33,113 nucleotides of DNA from Oscillochloris sp. ZM17-4 (GCF_019599295.1 NZ_JAIEWN010000020.1:70767-103879), one strand, 5' to 3'; shown: positions 13,580 to 21,627, counted from the stretch's first letter. Made by a program: numbers and translations. The notes: generated from the sequence alone by a model not told the origin.

Positions 13580-14056
13580 ATGGCAACCGCATCCACCACC
13601 GTCCTGTTCGACCGCAACGGCATCCTGGCCTCGATGATCATCGAGCCGAAGAACCCCCGCTTTGAGATCGTGCGCGGCAGCGAGAGCGTGAAGACCGTGC
13701 CGGCCACCAGCGCATGGCGCAGCGAGCAGAAGGCGATCGTCGCCGAGGCGACCGAGCTGGCCGCGGCCGCGGTCACCAACCCGATCCTGACCACGCTGCG
13801 CGAGCGCGGCTGGCTGCTGGGCATCGACGGCCACAAGCCGACCCGCGCCAAGCTGGTTCTGTCCACCGAGGAGAACCCGGACGGCTCGTTCACCCTGACG
13901 TTTGCGGGCGGCAAGAACGCCGCCGCCCGCGACGCCGCCCGCGTGGCGCTGCGCGACTCGATGATCGAGGCGCACCTGAACGTGACCATCGGCGGCGGTG
14001 AGCTGACGGTGAGCGCGATGAGCGCCGACGACGATTGCGCCGAGGACGATAGCTAG
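13580..14056 (+). CDS. Hypothetical protein with PAT.AWRSEQKA motif, paralogue of the gene at 21129
   Basis: The gene encodes 158 residues starting MATASTTVLFDRNGILASMII, behind AGAGGAG. Residues 38-52 (VPATSAWRSEQKAIV) closely match a segment of the protein encoded at 21129-21611. Both proteins begin with a short beta-rich section and both lie close behind a repeated promoter module, so the block was probably duplicated with its promoter. The C-terminal half (ENPDGSFTLTFAGGKNAAARDAARVALRDSMIEAHLNVTIGG) is not shared. Function is unknown. A strong terminator follows after 19 bases, so it may often be transcribed alone. Confidence 0.75.
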   Translation: MATASTTVLFDRNGILASMIIEPKNPRFEIVRGSESVKTVPATSAWRSEQKAIVAEATELAAAAVTNPILTTLRERGWLLGIDGHKPTRAKLVLSTEENPDGSFTLTFAGGKNAAARDAARVALRDSMIEAHLNVTIGGGELTVSAMSADDDCAEDDS

Positions 14057-14075
14057 GATCTGTTCGCTGACGGAT

Positions 14076-14104
14076 GAGCCGGCCCATTGCGGGCCGGCTC
14101 TTTT
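14076..14104 (+). terminator. Intrinsic terminator after 14056
   Basis: GAGCCGGCCC (14076-14085) pairs perfectly with GGGCCGGCTC (14091-14100) around ATTGC and is followed by TTTTGTATTTT. The next ribosome site (TCGGAGG) starts only about 10 bases after the T-run. Confidence 0.85.
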
Positions 14105-14124
14105 GTATTTTCGGAGGTGCCGCA

Positions 14125-14724
14125 ATGTCTCGTCTCTGGTTCTGCTCCAAGGCCTGCCGCGAGGCGGCTGACTCGACCCCGCGTCCCTGGCCATTTGCAG
14201 TTCACAACGACCGCTGCGTGATGTGCCACGCGCCCAAGCCCAACGTGGATGCCTTTCTCATCGCCAAGGCGGACATGAGCAATGGCTACTACTGCTTTAC
14301 CGCCGAGCCGCTGATCATTGTCGGCGACTATGTCATCGTGCGGGTGGACGCCGCCTGGAAGCATGCGGCCTGGGAGCACATCTCCAGCGGCCTGCAGCTC
14401 GGCGCCGCCGAGATCTACGACCGCGTCGCTGAGGCGCTGGCGGCCGCGCAGGAGCTGGCTGCGTGTCGCCCGACCCCACGGCCTTTTACGTGGGAGGCCA
14501 TTGCCCGTGGCGTGGACGGGGATCTCGTGCTGGCCCGCAGCGCACACGGCGCGCTGCCACTTCACGCCACAACCTTCACCTTCCGTCCCACCAACCCCAA
14601 ATGGGGCATACGCCGTGGGAGCGCCCTGGATTTTTCAGAGCTCCGCTCGTCCGTGGGGGACGCCTTCCCCGGCCGCTTTCGTGCCGCCCTGGCCAACGCC
14701 TGGGTCAGCCTGGGCCTCGCCTAG
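14125..14724 (+). CDS. Hypothetical protein with N-terminal zinc ribbon
   Basis: The product has 199 residues. CSKAC (about 7-11) and CVMC (about 31-34) suggest a four-cysteine zinc site. The following section (EPLIIVGDYVIVRVDAAWKHAAWEHISSGLQLGAAEIYDRVAEAL) mixes strands and a long helix. The C-terminal third includes a small domain (NPKWGIRRGSALDFSELRSSVGDAFPGRFRAALANAW). The family is not recognised. The start is fixed by CGGAGG 7 bases upstream. It is followed 19 bases later by the radical-SAM gene and the two are likely co-transcribed. Confidence 0.65.
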   Translation: MSRLWFCSKACREAADSTPRPWPFAVHNDRCVMCHAPKPNVDAFLIAKADMSNGYYCFTAEPLIIVGDYVIVRVDAAWKHAAWEHISSGLQLGAAEIYDRVAEALAAAQELAACRPTPRPFTWEAIARGVDGDLVLARSAHGALPLHATTFTFRPTNPKWGIRRGSALDFSELRSSVGDAFPGRFRAALANAWVSLGLA

Positions 14725-14743
14725 TTGAGAGGGTTCACCGCCC

Positions 14744-16216
14744 ATGCAGGTGATCGAACACACCGCCAAGTCCATCCTGTCCGCCCAATCCAGCGGCTTC
14801 CTGGTGCAAGGGCCGTACCCGTTCACCCACACGCTCAGCCCCTACACCGGGTGTCAGTTTGGGGGAACCACATGTGGGCTCTACTGCTACGCCCAATTGC
14901 TGCCGAACTGGCGCTACCGGCCCGAGGGGCTCAAGCCCACCCGCTGGGGCGAGGGGATCGCCGTTAAGGTCAACGCGGCCGAGCTGCTGTCCGACTATCT
15001 GGCCGGCTGCACCGCCGCCCAGCGCCGCCAGTTGCGGATCTTCATGTCCACGACGACCGACCCCTACATGCCGCTGGAGAAGCAGCGCGGGCTCACCCGG
15101 CGTCTTGTCGAGGTGTTCGCCCGCTACGACGACCTGGACCTGCTGGTCATCCAGACGCGCAGCCCGCTGGTGGCCCGCGACTTCGATGTGCTCAAGCACA
15201 TCCCCTACGCCTGGCTCAGCTTTACCATCGAGAGCGATGACGAGGCCCAGCAGCTTCGAGGTGGGCCGGCGTACACCACCCGGTTCAAGACGGTGGCGGC
15301 GGCCGTCCACGCCGGCGTTCGCACGCAGGTGGCCATCAGCCCCTGCCTGCCCCACAGCCCTCGCTTTGCCGACAAGCTCGTCGAGACCGGCGCGCAGCGG
15401 TTTGTCATCGATACGTTTACTGCCGGCGACGGCGGGGGCGGATCGCGAACCGCCCAGCTCCCCTACTCCCGGCTCGTCCCAGCCTGGGATGAGGACGGGC
15501 CGGCCCAGCTCCTGGCCCAGCGCCTCGCCGAGGCTGGCGTGGATGTGGGCTGGTCGGCCGATGGCTTCGGCGGCATCCCCTACCGCACCGAGGACGCTCG
15601 CAAGGGCCACCCGGATCGTGCCCACGCGCAGGGGGATGATATGCAGCTGCGCATGTTTACCCCCGACCCGCCGCCCGAGGGGGCGATGGTGCTCACCCTG
15701 GGCCAGGAGGGCGCGCCGCGTCGCCCGCTGCCCGGGTTTCCCTACTTCTGGCTCAAGTACGTCAGCGGGTTCGACGCCCGCTTTCACTGCGCCCAGTGCC
15801 TTGTGGGACCCTTCCACAAGGGCATCTGGTCGACCGTGCGCGTCCCGTCCGCCCACGTCCTCACCCAGGCCCAGGGCTGGCGCTTCGCCTACCTCTGCGG
15901 TGTGGCCGAGACCCAGTGGGCCGACAACCTGCACGTCCCGGTCGCGCATGCGCTGGGGCAGGAGGTTGAGGTATTTACCTACAACGGAATCCGCGTCCAC
16001 ATCACCAACGCCCGCCGCGTGGAGATCCCCTGGATCGACGACGGATGGCAGGGTTTCCCGCGCAGCTATACCACCTGCCGAAATTTCCAGTTCGGCGTCC
16101 ACCATTTCGGCTACGACGGCGCGACCCGGCCCAGCCAACCGGAGTTTACCAACCCCAAGAACGGCCGCTCGCTGGACACGCTCCAGCGCCGGCAGCGGCG
16201 GAGGAAGAACCAATGA
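14744..16216 (+). CDS. Radical-SAM protein of the spore-photoproduct-lyase-like group with unusual cysteine spacing
   Basis: The product has 490 residues. The cluster-binding region is SPYTGCQFGGTTCGLYCYAQ, with cysteines C37, C44 and C48: spacing C-x6-C-x3-C instead of the classic C-x3-C-x2-C. The context (PYTGC...CYA) is that of SplB-like radical-SAM proteins. Further features fit the TIM-barrel: IFMSTTTDPYMPLEKQ, LLVIQTRSPLVARD, WLSFTIESDDE, VAISPCLPHS. A separate C-terminal domain (from about 345) has HCAQC, RVPSAHVL and FAYLCG. The enzyme should bind a [4Fe-4S] cluster and cleave S-adenosylmethionine; the substrate, perhaps modified DNA or RNA, is unknown. Its stop overlaps the start of the next gene. 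Confidence 0.8.
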   Translation: MQVIEHTAKSILSAQSSGFLVQGPYPFTHTLSPYTGCQFGGTTCGLYCYAQLLPNWRYRPEGLKPTRWGEGIAVKVNAAELLSDYLAGCTAAQRRQLRIFMSTTTDPYMPLEKQRGLTRRLVEVFARYDDLDLLVIQTRSPLVARDFDVLKHIPYAWLSFTIESDDEAQQLRGGPAYTTRFKTVAAAVHAGVRTQVAISPCLPHSPRFADKLVETGAQRFVIDTFTAGDGGGGSRTAQLPYSRLVPAWDEDGPAQLLAQRLAEAGVDVGWSADGFGGIPYRTEDARKGHPDRAHAQGDDMQLRMFTPDPPPEGAMVLTLGQEGAPRRPLPGFPYFWLKYVSGFDARFHCAQCLVGPFHKGIWSTVRVPSAHVLTQAQGWRFAYLCGVAETQWADNLHVPVAHALGQEVEVFTYNGIRVHITNARRVEIPWIDDGWQGFPRSYTTCRNFQFGVHHFGYDGATRPSQPEFTNPKNGRSLDTLQRRQRRRKNQ

Positions 16217-16440
16217 GCGCACTCACCTTTGAGAATCTGCTGCGACACATCAGCCACACCATCGTGTGCCGCGCCCACGGCACCCCACCGCAGAATGTGG
16301 TCATCCACTGCGCGACCTGCGACGAGGTGATCATTGACCTTGACGCCGACGGCGAGAGCCTGTTCGGCCTGGTTCCGCTCAAGCCCGAGCCGCCGGTTAT
16401 GCCGCCCGCGGTCGCCGCTGTTCCCGTCGCTGCGGATTGA
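16213..16440 (+). CDS. Small hypothetical protein with possible zinc site
   Basis: The gene encodes 75 residues with the ATG overlapping the stop of the radical-SAM gene (ATGA), which implies coupled translation. CRAHG (about 19-23) and CATC (about 33-36) could bind a metal. A proline/valine-rich tail ends the protein. No family is recognised; the coupling suggests it may assist the radical-SAM protein or simply share its transcript. Confidence 0.65.
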   Translation: MSALTFENLLRHISHTIVCRAHGTPPQNVVIHCATCDEVIIDLDADGESLFGLVPLKPEPPVMPPAVAAVPVAAD

Positions 16441-16461
16441 CCGCAGCCTGTCCCAGAAGCT

Positions 16462-16490
16462 GAGCCGCCGGCATCGCTGGCGGCTCTTTG
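16462..16490 (+). terminator. Terminator-like hairpin before the ligase gene
   Basis: GAGCCGCC (16462-16469) pairs with GGCGGCTC (16479-16486), followed only by TTTG. With a weak T-run and the ligase ribosome site (AGGAG, 16498-16502) close behind, it may attenuate rather than end transcription. Confidence 0.6.
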
Positions 16491-16508
16491 TATGCCCAGG
16501 AGTATGTG

Positions 16509-17873
16509 ATGCCCGCGAACCTGATCGGCTTCCTCGGCGGCGTGGCCGCGAGTGGGGCCAGGTACAAGATCGAGATCCGTGACCTCGGCGGCGGCGCGTT
16601 CGAGGCCACGGCCCTCAATGCCGGCGGCGCGACCGGCTGGTCGCGCCCGACCCTCATCAAGGCCGGGGCGATCGCCGAGGTCATCAAGGCAGCCTCGACG
16701 AAGTTTGCTGAGAAGACCAGGCCCGGCCGCGACCGCATGTACACCCGCCCGTTTGGCGGCGGGCCGCTCGCTGAGCCCTTCCCTAAGGGCGTGACCAGCC
16801 TGCCGGATCACCCCCTGTGCTGGCGCGTCGGCGACCCGCTCGGCCGGCTGCCTGCCGAGCTGCATGCCGAGGCCTCCGGCAGCGCCGGGCCCGGTGCCGT
16901 GGCGGCACCGCTGACGGTGCCGCCGGCGACGCCAACCTTCGGCCAGGTCGTGATGCTCTGCGAGACCGTCCCGAGCTGGGACGACTTCCTGCCGTATCTC
17001 ACCAACGCGGACTGGATCCTCACCGAGAAACTGGAGGGCGATCGGGGCCAGCTGCACCACCACACCGACGGGCAGGTCTACCTGACCAACCGCTCGGGCG
17101 AGATCATAAACTGCCCGGCCCACATCGCGAAGGCCATGCGCGACGGCACGACGCCGGGCACATCGCTAGACGGCGAGGTGATCAGCGTGGACCGCGACGG
17201 CCGGGCGCAGCTCTACGTCGGCGCCCAGGCTGACATCCAGCTGTTTGTGGCCTTCGACCTGCTGGCGATCGACGGGCGCAGCATGCTCCACGAGCGCCAG
17301 TGTACCCGCCTGCGCCGCCTGGAGGGGCTGCTGCCGACGTTTGAGCCGCCGATCCAGGGCTGGTACAGCCCGGTACGCGCGGTGCGCTGGTCGAGCCAGG
17401 ACGCCGGCAAGTCCCTGATCGTGGACGAGGTGCGGCAGCGCCAGGGCGAGGGCTGGGTGCTGCGCCAGGCCGACGCCCCCTACGAGGGCAAGCGCAGCAG
17501 GAACTGGCTGCGCTTCCGCGACCGCGAGAAAGAGATGGATGTGGTGGTGATCGACTACCGCGAGGGCACTGGTCGGCTCAAAGGCACCGTCGGTGCGATA
17601 AAGGTTGGCCTGTACGAGGGGCGCAGCCTCTACGCCATCGGCTGGGTCGGCTCGGGCTGGGACGACACACAGCGGCGCACGTTCTGGGAGGCCTGGCACT
17701 GCCGGGAAGCGGGCCAGGTGGTCGTGATCAAATCCTTCGGCCTGAGCTTCGCTGACCAGGTGATCCGGCCATCCGGTGTGCGGGTGCGCGCCGAGGGCGA
17801 TAAGCAGCCGGTCGAGTGTCAGTTTTCAAGCGAGGTCGGTCGCGACCGCGTGTCTGCGCCAAAGGTGCTCTGA
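16509..17873 (+). CDS. ATP-dependent DNA ligase
   Basis: The product has 454 residues. Motif I is EKLEGDRG with the adenylated lysine at K174; here the usual K-x-D-G reads K-L-E-G. Motif III is SLDGEVIS, followed by LFVAFDLLAIDG. Motif IV is EGWVLR, then EGKRSRNWLRFRDREKEMDVVVIDY leads into the OB-fold (GRLKGTVGAIKVGLYEG). The N-terminal 75 residues (ARYKIEIRDLGGGAFEATALN..WSRP.LIKAG) may be a divergent WGR-like DNA-binding domain, which is inference. A ligase of this kind seals nicks during phage replication or repair. The ATG at 16509 is used because AGGAG lies 6 bases upstream; an in-frame TTG at 16488 is less likely. Confidence 0.87.
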   Translation: MPANLIGFLGGVAASGARYKIEIRDLGGGAFEATALNAGGATGWSRPTLIKAGAIAEVIKAASTKFAEKTRPGRDRMYTRPFGGGPLAEPFPKGVTSLPDHPLCWRVGDPLGRLPAELHAEASGSAGPGAVAAPLTVPPATPTFGQVVMLCETVPSWDDFLPYLTNADWILTEKLEGDRGQLHHHTDGQVYLTNRSGEIINCPAHIAKAMRDGTTPGTSLDGEVISVDRDGRAQLYVGAQADIQLFVAFDLLAIDGRSMLHERQCTRLRRLEGLLPTFEPPIQGWYSPVRAVRWSSQDAGKSLIVDEVRQRQGEGWVLRQADAPYEGKRSRNWLRFRDREKEMDVVVIDYREGTGRLKGTVGAIKVGLYEGRSLYAIGWVGSGWDDTQRRTFWEAWHCREAGQVVVIKSFGLSFADQVIRPSGVRVRAEGDKQPVECQFSSEVGRDRVSAPKVL

Positions 17874-17881
17874 GGAACGCC

Positions 17882-18112
17882 ATGAATACCACTTCGGCGC
17901 CACCCATACCTCCTAACGAGCCGGCATTCGTGGCCGCGTGGCGGCAGCTCAGCGAGGAAACCCTGGCCCAGATCATTCCCGGCACGAGGGTCGGCCAGGA
18001 GCGCGCCACTGAGGAGCTGCGCGCACGGTTTATCCGCCAGCGGCATGACTATCACCGCGCCCGCGCCTTCGCAGGCTGCCCGGCATGGCCGGGCGTGGAG
18101 GAACGCCGATGA
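17882..18112 (+). CDS. Small hypothetical protein
   Basis: The gene encodes 76 residues starting MNTTSAPPIPPNEPAFVAAWRQLSEETLAQ, 8 bases after the ligase stop and behind GAGGAA. It is mostly helical with a basic C-terminal half (RATEELRARFIRQRHDYHRARAF). No family is recognised. Its stop overlaps the next ATG. Confidence 0.65.
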   Translation: MNTTSAPPIPPNEPAFVAAWRQLSEETLAQIIPGTRVGQERATEELRARFIRQRHDYHRARAFAGCPAWPGVEERR

Positions 18113-18384
18113 TCGCGGTGATGCTGCGAGACGGTACGAGTGGCGAGCCGCTCGGAAGCTGGACGGTGCAGGACTGGGTCGCCGACGCCGATGCGCTGCA
18201 GGCGCTGGCCGACGATGCCGGCTGCGTCGTGACCGTCGTGCCGCTGGCCAAGATTCAGCCCCTCGACCCGACCGAGCTGGTACGGCGCGCCAAAAGCCGC
18301 CTGGCTGACCAGGTGATCACCATCGTCACCTATCGCCCAAGAGGCGGCCAGCCGCCGCCTGAACACGAGGAGCTTCCGCTATGA
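18109..18384 (+). CDS. Small hypothetical protein
   Basis: This gene of 91 residues begins MIAVMLRDGTSGEPLGSWTVQDW at an ATG overlapping the previous stop, with GTGGAGGA upstream. Alternating strands (TVVPLAKIQPL, ITIVTYRP) and one helix suggest a small alpha-beta fold. The stop overlaps the next start, so the genes from 17882 to 19552 form a tightly coupled chain. No family is recognised. Confidence 0.65.
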   Translation: MIAVMLRDGTSGEPLGSWTVQDWVADADALQALADDAGCVVTVVPLAKIQPLDPTELVRRAKSRLADQVITIVTYRPRGGQPPPEHEELPL

Positions 18385-19145
18385 CCGCGACAACGCGGCG
18401 CGCCCCGGCCGGCCTGGCCGGGGCGCTGCTCTTTGCCCTGCCCGATGCGGCAGGCACCACCCGGCGGATCGCGTTGCACCCGCCGTCACACTATGCCATT
18501 GACGATCGCTGGCACACGAGCAGCCTGATGGTTGGTCCGCCCGATGGCTCGGTCGAGCTGGCCGCGCCGGCCAATGACGACCCACTGGCGAAGCTGCGCT
18601 TCCCGCACCTCGGCAGTTGGGATGCCCGGTACCTGGGCTATGAGAACCTCTGGATGCTGCTGTCGCACTACCCGCGCGAGACAACCCGCGACGGGCAGGG
18701 CCATCGCCTCGCGCTGCCCGGGCTGGCTGGCCAAAGCCGCTGGCTCACCGTGCAGCGCGAGCGCGGCGACGACCTTGTCGAGCCGATCACCGCTGTCGGG
18801 CCTGACCCTGCGGCCGCGATGGAGCTGCTACGCGCCTGGATGCGCGACCGGGCCGCGCCGCAATGGACGGGCGGCGACGAAGATCCGGCCCTGGGCCGCA
18901 CCCCGCTTTGGGTCGAGCGCGACCTGGGCGTGACGATCACGCTCAGCCGCATCACCATGCCCGCCGACGATCCGCGGGCGCTGCTCAGCCCAACCTGGTG
19001 GACGGTCACGCGGCGCTGGCCACGGCCGACCATGCTGCCACTGGTTACCACGCGGTGGTTCAAGACTGGCACCGCTGCCGAGACCGCGGCGGCGATACGG
19101 GCCTTCACCGGCCTCGTCGCCGGCGCTGGGCCGCATTGGCGATGA
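18381..19145 (+). CDS. Hypothetical protein
   Basis: The gene encodes 254 residues starting MTATTRRAPAGLAGALLFAL, overlapping the gene before (ATGA) and after it. The sequence is rich in tryptophan and arginine (RWHTSS, SWDARYLGYENLWMLLSHYPRETTRDGQGH, WWTVTRRWPRP), with hydrophobic strands between. There is no clear motif or membrane helix. The role is unknown; its place in an unbroken overlapping chain argues that it is real. Confidence 0.65.
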   Translation: MTATTRRAPAGLAGALLFALPDAAGTTRRIALHPPSHYAIDDRWHTSSLMVGPPDGSVELAAPANDDPLAKLRFPHLGSWDARYLGYENLWMLLSHYPRETTRDGQGHRLALPGLAGQSRWLTVQRERGDDLVEPITAVGPDPAAAMELLRAWMRDRAAPQWTGGDEDPALGRTPLWVERDLGVTITLSRITMPADDPRALLSPTWWTVTRRWPRPTMLPLVTTRWFKTGTAAETAAAIRAFTGLVAGAGPHWR

Positions 19146-19552
19146 GCCACTTTCGCGAGCTGTACCGCCGTCCGGTTCAGGAGTGGCGGCGGGATCAGCT
19201 CGACCACCTGACCGCCGAGGATCTGGCAGCACTCTGCCAGCTCTTCGGCGTGGCCTTTAGCGGCACAAAGCCGCAGCGCGCCGAGCGTCTCTGGCAGGCG
19301 CGCCACCTGCGGCTCGTGCTGGCCGGCTACGCCAGCGATCGGGCCGGCGTGGAGGCGCTGGCCGGCAGCTACCGCGCTCACGAGCTGCTGGCGCTGTGCC
19401 GCGCCGCCGGCGTCTACGCCGGCCCCACAAAGTACGCCCGCGCTGCCGCGCTGCTCAAGTGGCGCGACGAGTGCCGCCGCAAGGGGCAGGAAGCCCTTCG
19501 CACCGCCCGCTCCGCCGTGGCCGGGCAGCCACGACAAGCACGTCTCTTTTGA
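19142..19552 (+). CDS. Double SAP-like DNA-binding protein
   Basis: The product has 136 residues, starting MSHFRELYRRPVQEW at an ATG overlapping the previous stop. Residues about 22-50 (DHLTAEDLAALCQLFGVAFSGTKPQRAERLWQA) match the SAP helix-turn-helix pattern 'L...eL..lc...Gl..sG.K..li.rl'. Residues about 79-108 (SYRAHELLALCRAAGVYAGPTKYARAAALLKW) repeat it. SAP domains bind DNA or chromatin-like structures. The C-terminus is basic. Two tandem copies suggest a DNA-tethering role in replication or packaging. Assignment is by motif only. Confidence 0.6.
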   Translation: MSHFRELYRRPVQEWRRDQLDHLTAEDLAALCQLFGVAFSGTKPQRAERLWQARHLRLVLAGYASDRAGVEALAGSYRAHELLALCRAAGVYAGPTKYARAAALLKWRDECRRKGQEALRTARSAVAGQPRQARLF

Positions 19553-19565
19553 GAAAGGAACAACC

Positions 19566-19877
19566 ATGAAACCGCAACGCATCATCACCACGTCCGCCCA
19601 CCGCCCCTTTCGCGCAGTCGCTTTGAACGCCTTCTTCCTCGGCCTACTGCTGGCATTCCTCCTCCACTATGCAGAGCAGGCATACCCGATACGACCAAGG
19701 TGGATATTCCTCGAGGTGGTCGTTGGCGTCGTGTTCGCGCTCACGCCGGTAGCGCTGGCGGCCAGGCGCTGGAAGATCAGCGACTGGAGCGTCTATGAGC
19801 GCCTGGTCTACGTTGGCTTTGTCGCCGAGGGTCTGCCGATCATCATCTGGCAGCTCGTTGCGTACTGGCCAAAGTAA
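19566..19877 (+). CDS. Small multi-pass membrane protein
   Basis: The gene encodes 103 residues behind AGAAAGGA. Three hydrophobic segments are visible: about 20-38 (ALNAFFLGLLLAFLLHY), 47-64 (WIFLEVVVGVVFALTPVAL) and 80-98 (LVYVGFVAEGLPIIIWQLV). A basic N-terminus (MKPQRIITTSAHRPFR) suggests it faces the cytoplasm. In a phage-like block this could be a holin-like or superinfection-exclusion protein, but no endolysin lies next to it, so the role is open. Confidence 0.7.
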   Translation: MKPQRIITTSAHRPFRAVALNAFFLGLLLAFLLHYAEQAYPIRPRWIFLEVVVGVVFALTPVALAARRWKISDWSVYERLVYVGFVAEGLPIIIWQLVAYWPK

Positions 19878-19897
19878 GCCACGGTAGGGCTGCCAAA

Positions 19898-20587
19898 ATG
19901 AACTGCGGATCGGATCCGGTACATCGCGCGCTGCACGCCGCCGGCGTGTGCCTGTGCGCGCTCTCCACGAACAAGCCGCCGATGCAGCAGCTCAGCGTCG
20001 AGGAGGCCGGCCAAATGGCCGGCCTCTTCGGATTCACGCTGCACCAGCTTAGCAACGGGCGATGGGTCGCCCGCGATGAGGCCCGCGGACTCCAGACGCC
20101 TGACGGCGCGGGCATCAGCACCGCGCACGCTACCGACGACCTCGGCAACCTGGTGGTACGCGCCCGCTGCGCGGACTCGCTGGCCGGGCCGATGACGATC
20201 GCCGAGGCCACCGAGCAACTGGCCCGCCTGGGCTTTGAGCTGCGTGGAGGGCACCACCGCACGTTCGGCCAGGAATGGTGGGCGACGAGCCAGGCACGTG
20301 AGGTTTCGACCGGAACCTGGCTGAACCTCAAGAGAGTTCTTAGCGCAGCGCGGGCGATCGTGGTCGCCGATGGACTGGTCGAGCGGCGGCAAGAGCGGAT
20401 GGTTGACCTCACGCTCCAGCTCCAGCCGCTCGACCTCGACCCGCGGCCGCGGCTGCGGCCGATTGCCAGCGCACGTGAGGAGGCCGCCGCGCGGCCGGCA
20501 GCCGGCGCAGCCGAGCAGCTCAGCTTGGGCCTCGATGTAGCGGACGCGCTGCCTGCGCCGTGGAGGCCGAGGCACCGAAAGCGTTGA
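19898..20587 (+). CDS. Hypothetical protein
   Basis: The product has 229 residues. The ATG at 19898 follows GGTAGGG; an ATG at 19982 (MQQLSVEEAGQMAGLFGF) is an alternative, and a 10-bp perfect hairpin (20003-20026, loop AAAT) lies just after it inside the gene, similar to the terminators found before other genes here. Two related sections, about 34-55 and 105-124 (TIAEATEQLARLGFELRGG), suggest an internal repeat of a small helix-turn module. The C-terminus is alanine/arginine-rich. No family is recognised. Confidence 0.55.
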   Translation: MNCGSDPVHRALHAAGVCLCALSTNKPPMQQLSVEEAGQMAGLFGFTLHQLSNGRWVARDEARGLQTPDGAGISTAHATDDLGNLVVRARCADSLAGPMTIAEATEQLARLGFELRGGHHRTFGQEWWATSQAREVSTGTWLNLKRVLSAARAIVVADGLVERRQERMVDLTLQLQPLDLDPRPRLRPIASAREEAAARPAAGAAEQLSLGLDVADALPAPWRPRHRKR

Positions 20588-20608
20588 CAGGTTGGGGCCG
20601 GTGAAGGG

Positions 20609-20669
20609 CGTTTTACCGCATTAGGACGCGGAATACTTATTGACAGGCGCTCTAAGTTGTGCTACAATA
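20609..20669 (+). promoter_or_regulatory. Repeated promoter module, copy 3
   Basis: TTGACA (20640-20645), 17-base spacer, TACAAT (20663-20668) with TGC extended -10. The upstream CCGC..GCGG element is at 20616-20631. The spacer is identical to that of copy 2. It drives the block from 20707 on. Confidence 0.87.
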
Positions 20670-20706
20670 TGCGTAGGAAAAAGCGGAAAGCCCACGGAGG
20701 AACACC

Positions 20707-21087
20707 ATGCAGACAATCACCAACCCCATCCTGGACGTGGCCGACGAGGTCGAGGCCGCAGCGTCGATCAGCCAGACATGGCATTACGCGATGGAGTGCG
20801 GCGCGGGACCGGATATGCTCACGGACGTGGCCGCGTACCTGCGCCAGATCGGCACACCCGAGGCGATGCAGTGCGTCCGCGACATCGAGGCCAGCCGGCT
20901 GGCCCTGGTCGAGCTGCAGCTGACCCGCTGGATGAATGCAGGCATCACCTTCCACTGCATCAACGCCGATGTGACCCGCCTGGCTGTCGAGCACGCGCTG
21001 CCGGCCGACCTCAACGAGGCCGCCGCTCAGGAGGCGCTCGACCAGCTGAGCGAGGCCGAGCGCCTGCCCTACTGGATGTACCGCTAA
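20707..21087 (+). CDS. Hypothetical protein, first gene after promoter module 3
   Basis: The gene encodes 126 residues starting MQTITNPILDVADEVEAAASISQTW, behind a strong CGGAGGAA. It is acidic and almost entirely helical in appearance (GPDMLTDVAAYLRQIGTPEAMQCVRDIEASRLALVELQLTRWMN). No family is recognised. Like the gene at 2807 it is a small acidic helical protein directly behind the shared promoter, although no sequence likeness between the two is evident. Confidence 0.75.
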   Translation: MQTITNPILDVADEVEAAASISQTWHYAMECGAGPDMLTDVAAYLRQIGTPEAMQCVRDIEASRLALVELQLTRWMNAGITFHCINADVTRLAVEHALPADLNEAAAQEALDQLSEAERLPYWMYR

Positions 21088-21128
21088 TCGCCGTCGGCGT
21101 CACCGTCATCACACCCAGGAGCATCCCA

Positions 21129-21611
21129 ATGAGCACCACACCCACCACCGTTTTCGAGAAGCGCGTCGGCGGCAAGACCGCCCAGGTCGTCATGTATCCG
21201 GCGGCGGCAAAGGTCGCAGCCCACTTCGCCATCACCTGCGACGGCAGTGCGCCGGAGATCATCCCGGCCACCCGCGCCTGGCGCAGCGAGCAGAAGGCCG
21301 CGATCGAGCGGGCCTGCGAGCTGCTCGGCGTGCCGGTCTCGGTGTTCGAGGAGCTGAAGCCGTCGGCCCCCACCGGGGTCAGCGGCGCGCGGATCACAAA
21401 GATGGCCGCGCTGGTCGCGCAGAACATCCGCGAGAGCGGCTCGGCTGCCTCACCCGATGCGCTACTGAATCTGGGCCGCGAGCACGCCGAGCACTGGGCC
21501 GCGCTGGGCCGCGAGGCCTTCAGCAACGAGATGGCCCGCCTGGAGGCTGAGGCGAACGAGCTGTGCGAGGCCTGGGACATGGCGGCCCGCGAGAAGATAA
21601 CGGTCTACTAG
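21129..21611 (+). CDS. Hypothetical protein, paralogue of the gene at 13580
   Basis: The product has 160 residues from the ATG at 21129, behind CCAGGAG. The region EIIPATRAWRSEQKAAIERACEL (about 41-63) matches the 13580 protein, and the preceding VVMYPAAAKVAAHFAITCDGS occupies the same place as its beta-rich start. The rest is helical (NIRESGSAASPDALLNLGREHAEHWAALGREAFSNEMARLEAEANELCEAW) and may form a coiled coil. Function is unknown. The two paralogues differ completely in the second half, so the shared part is probably a portable N-terminal domain. Confidence 0.75.
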   Translation: MSTTPTTVFEKRVGGKTAQVVMYPAAAKVAAHFAITCDGSAPEIIPATRAWRSEQKAAIERACELLGVPVSVFEELKPSAPTGVSGARITKMAALVAQNIRESGSAASPDALLNLGREHAEHWAALGREAFSNEMARLEAEANELCEAWDMAAREKITVY

Positions 21612-21627
21612 AAAGCGAGGCGTGGCG

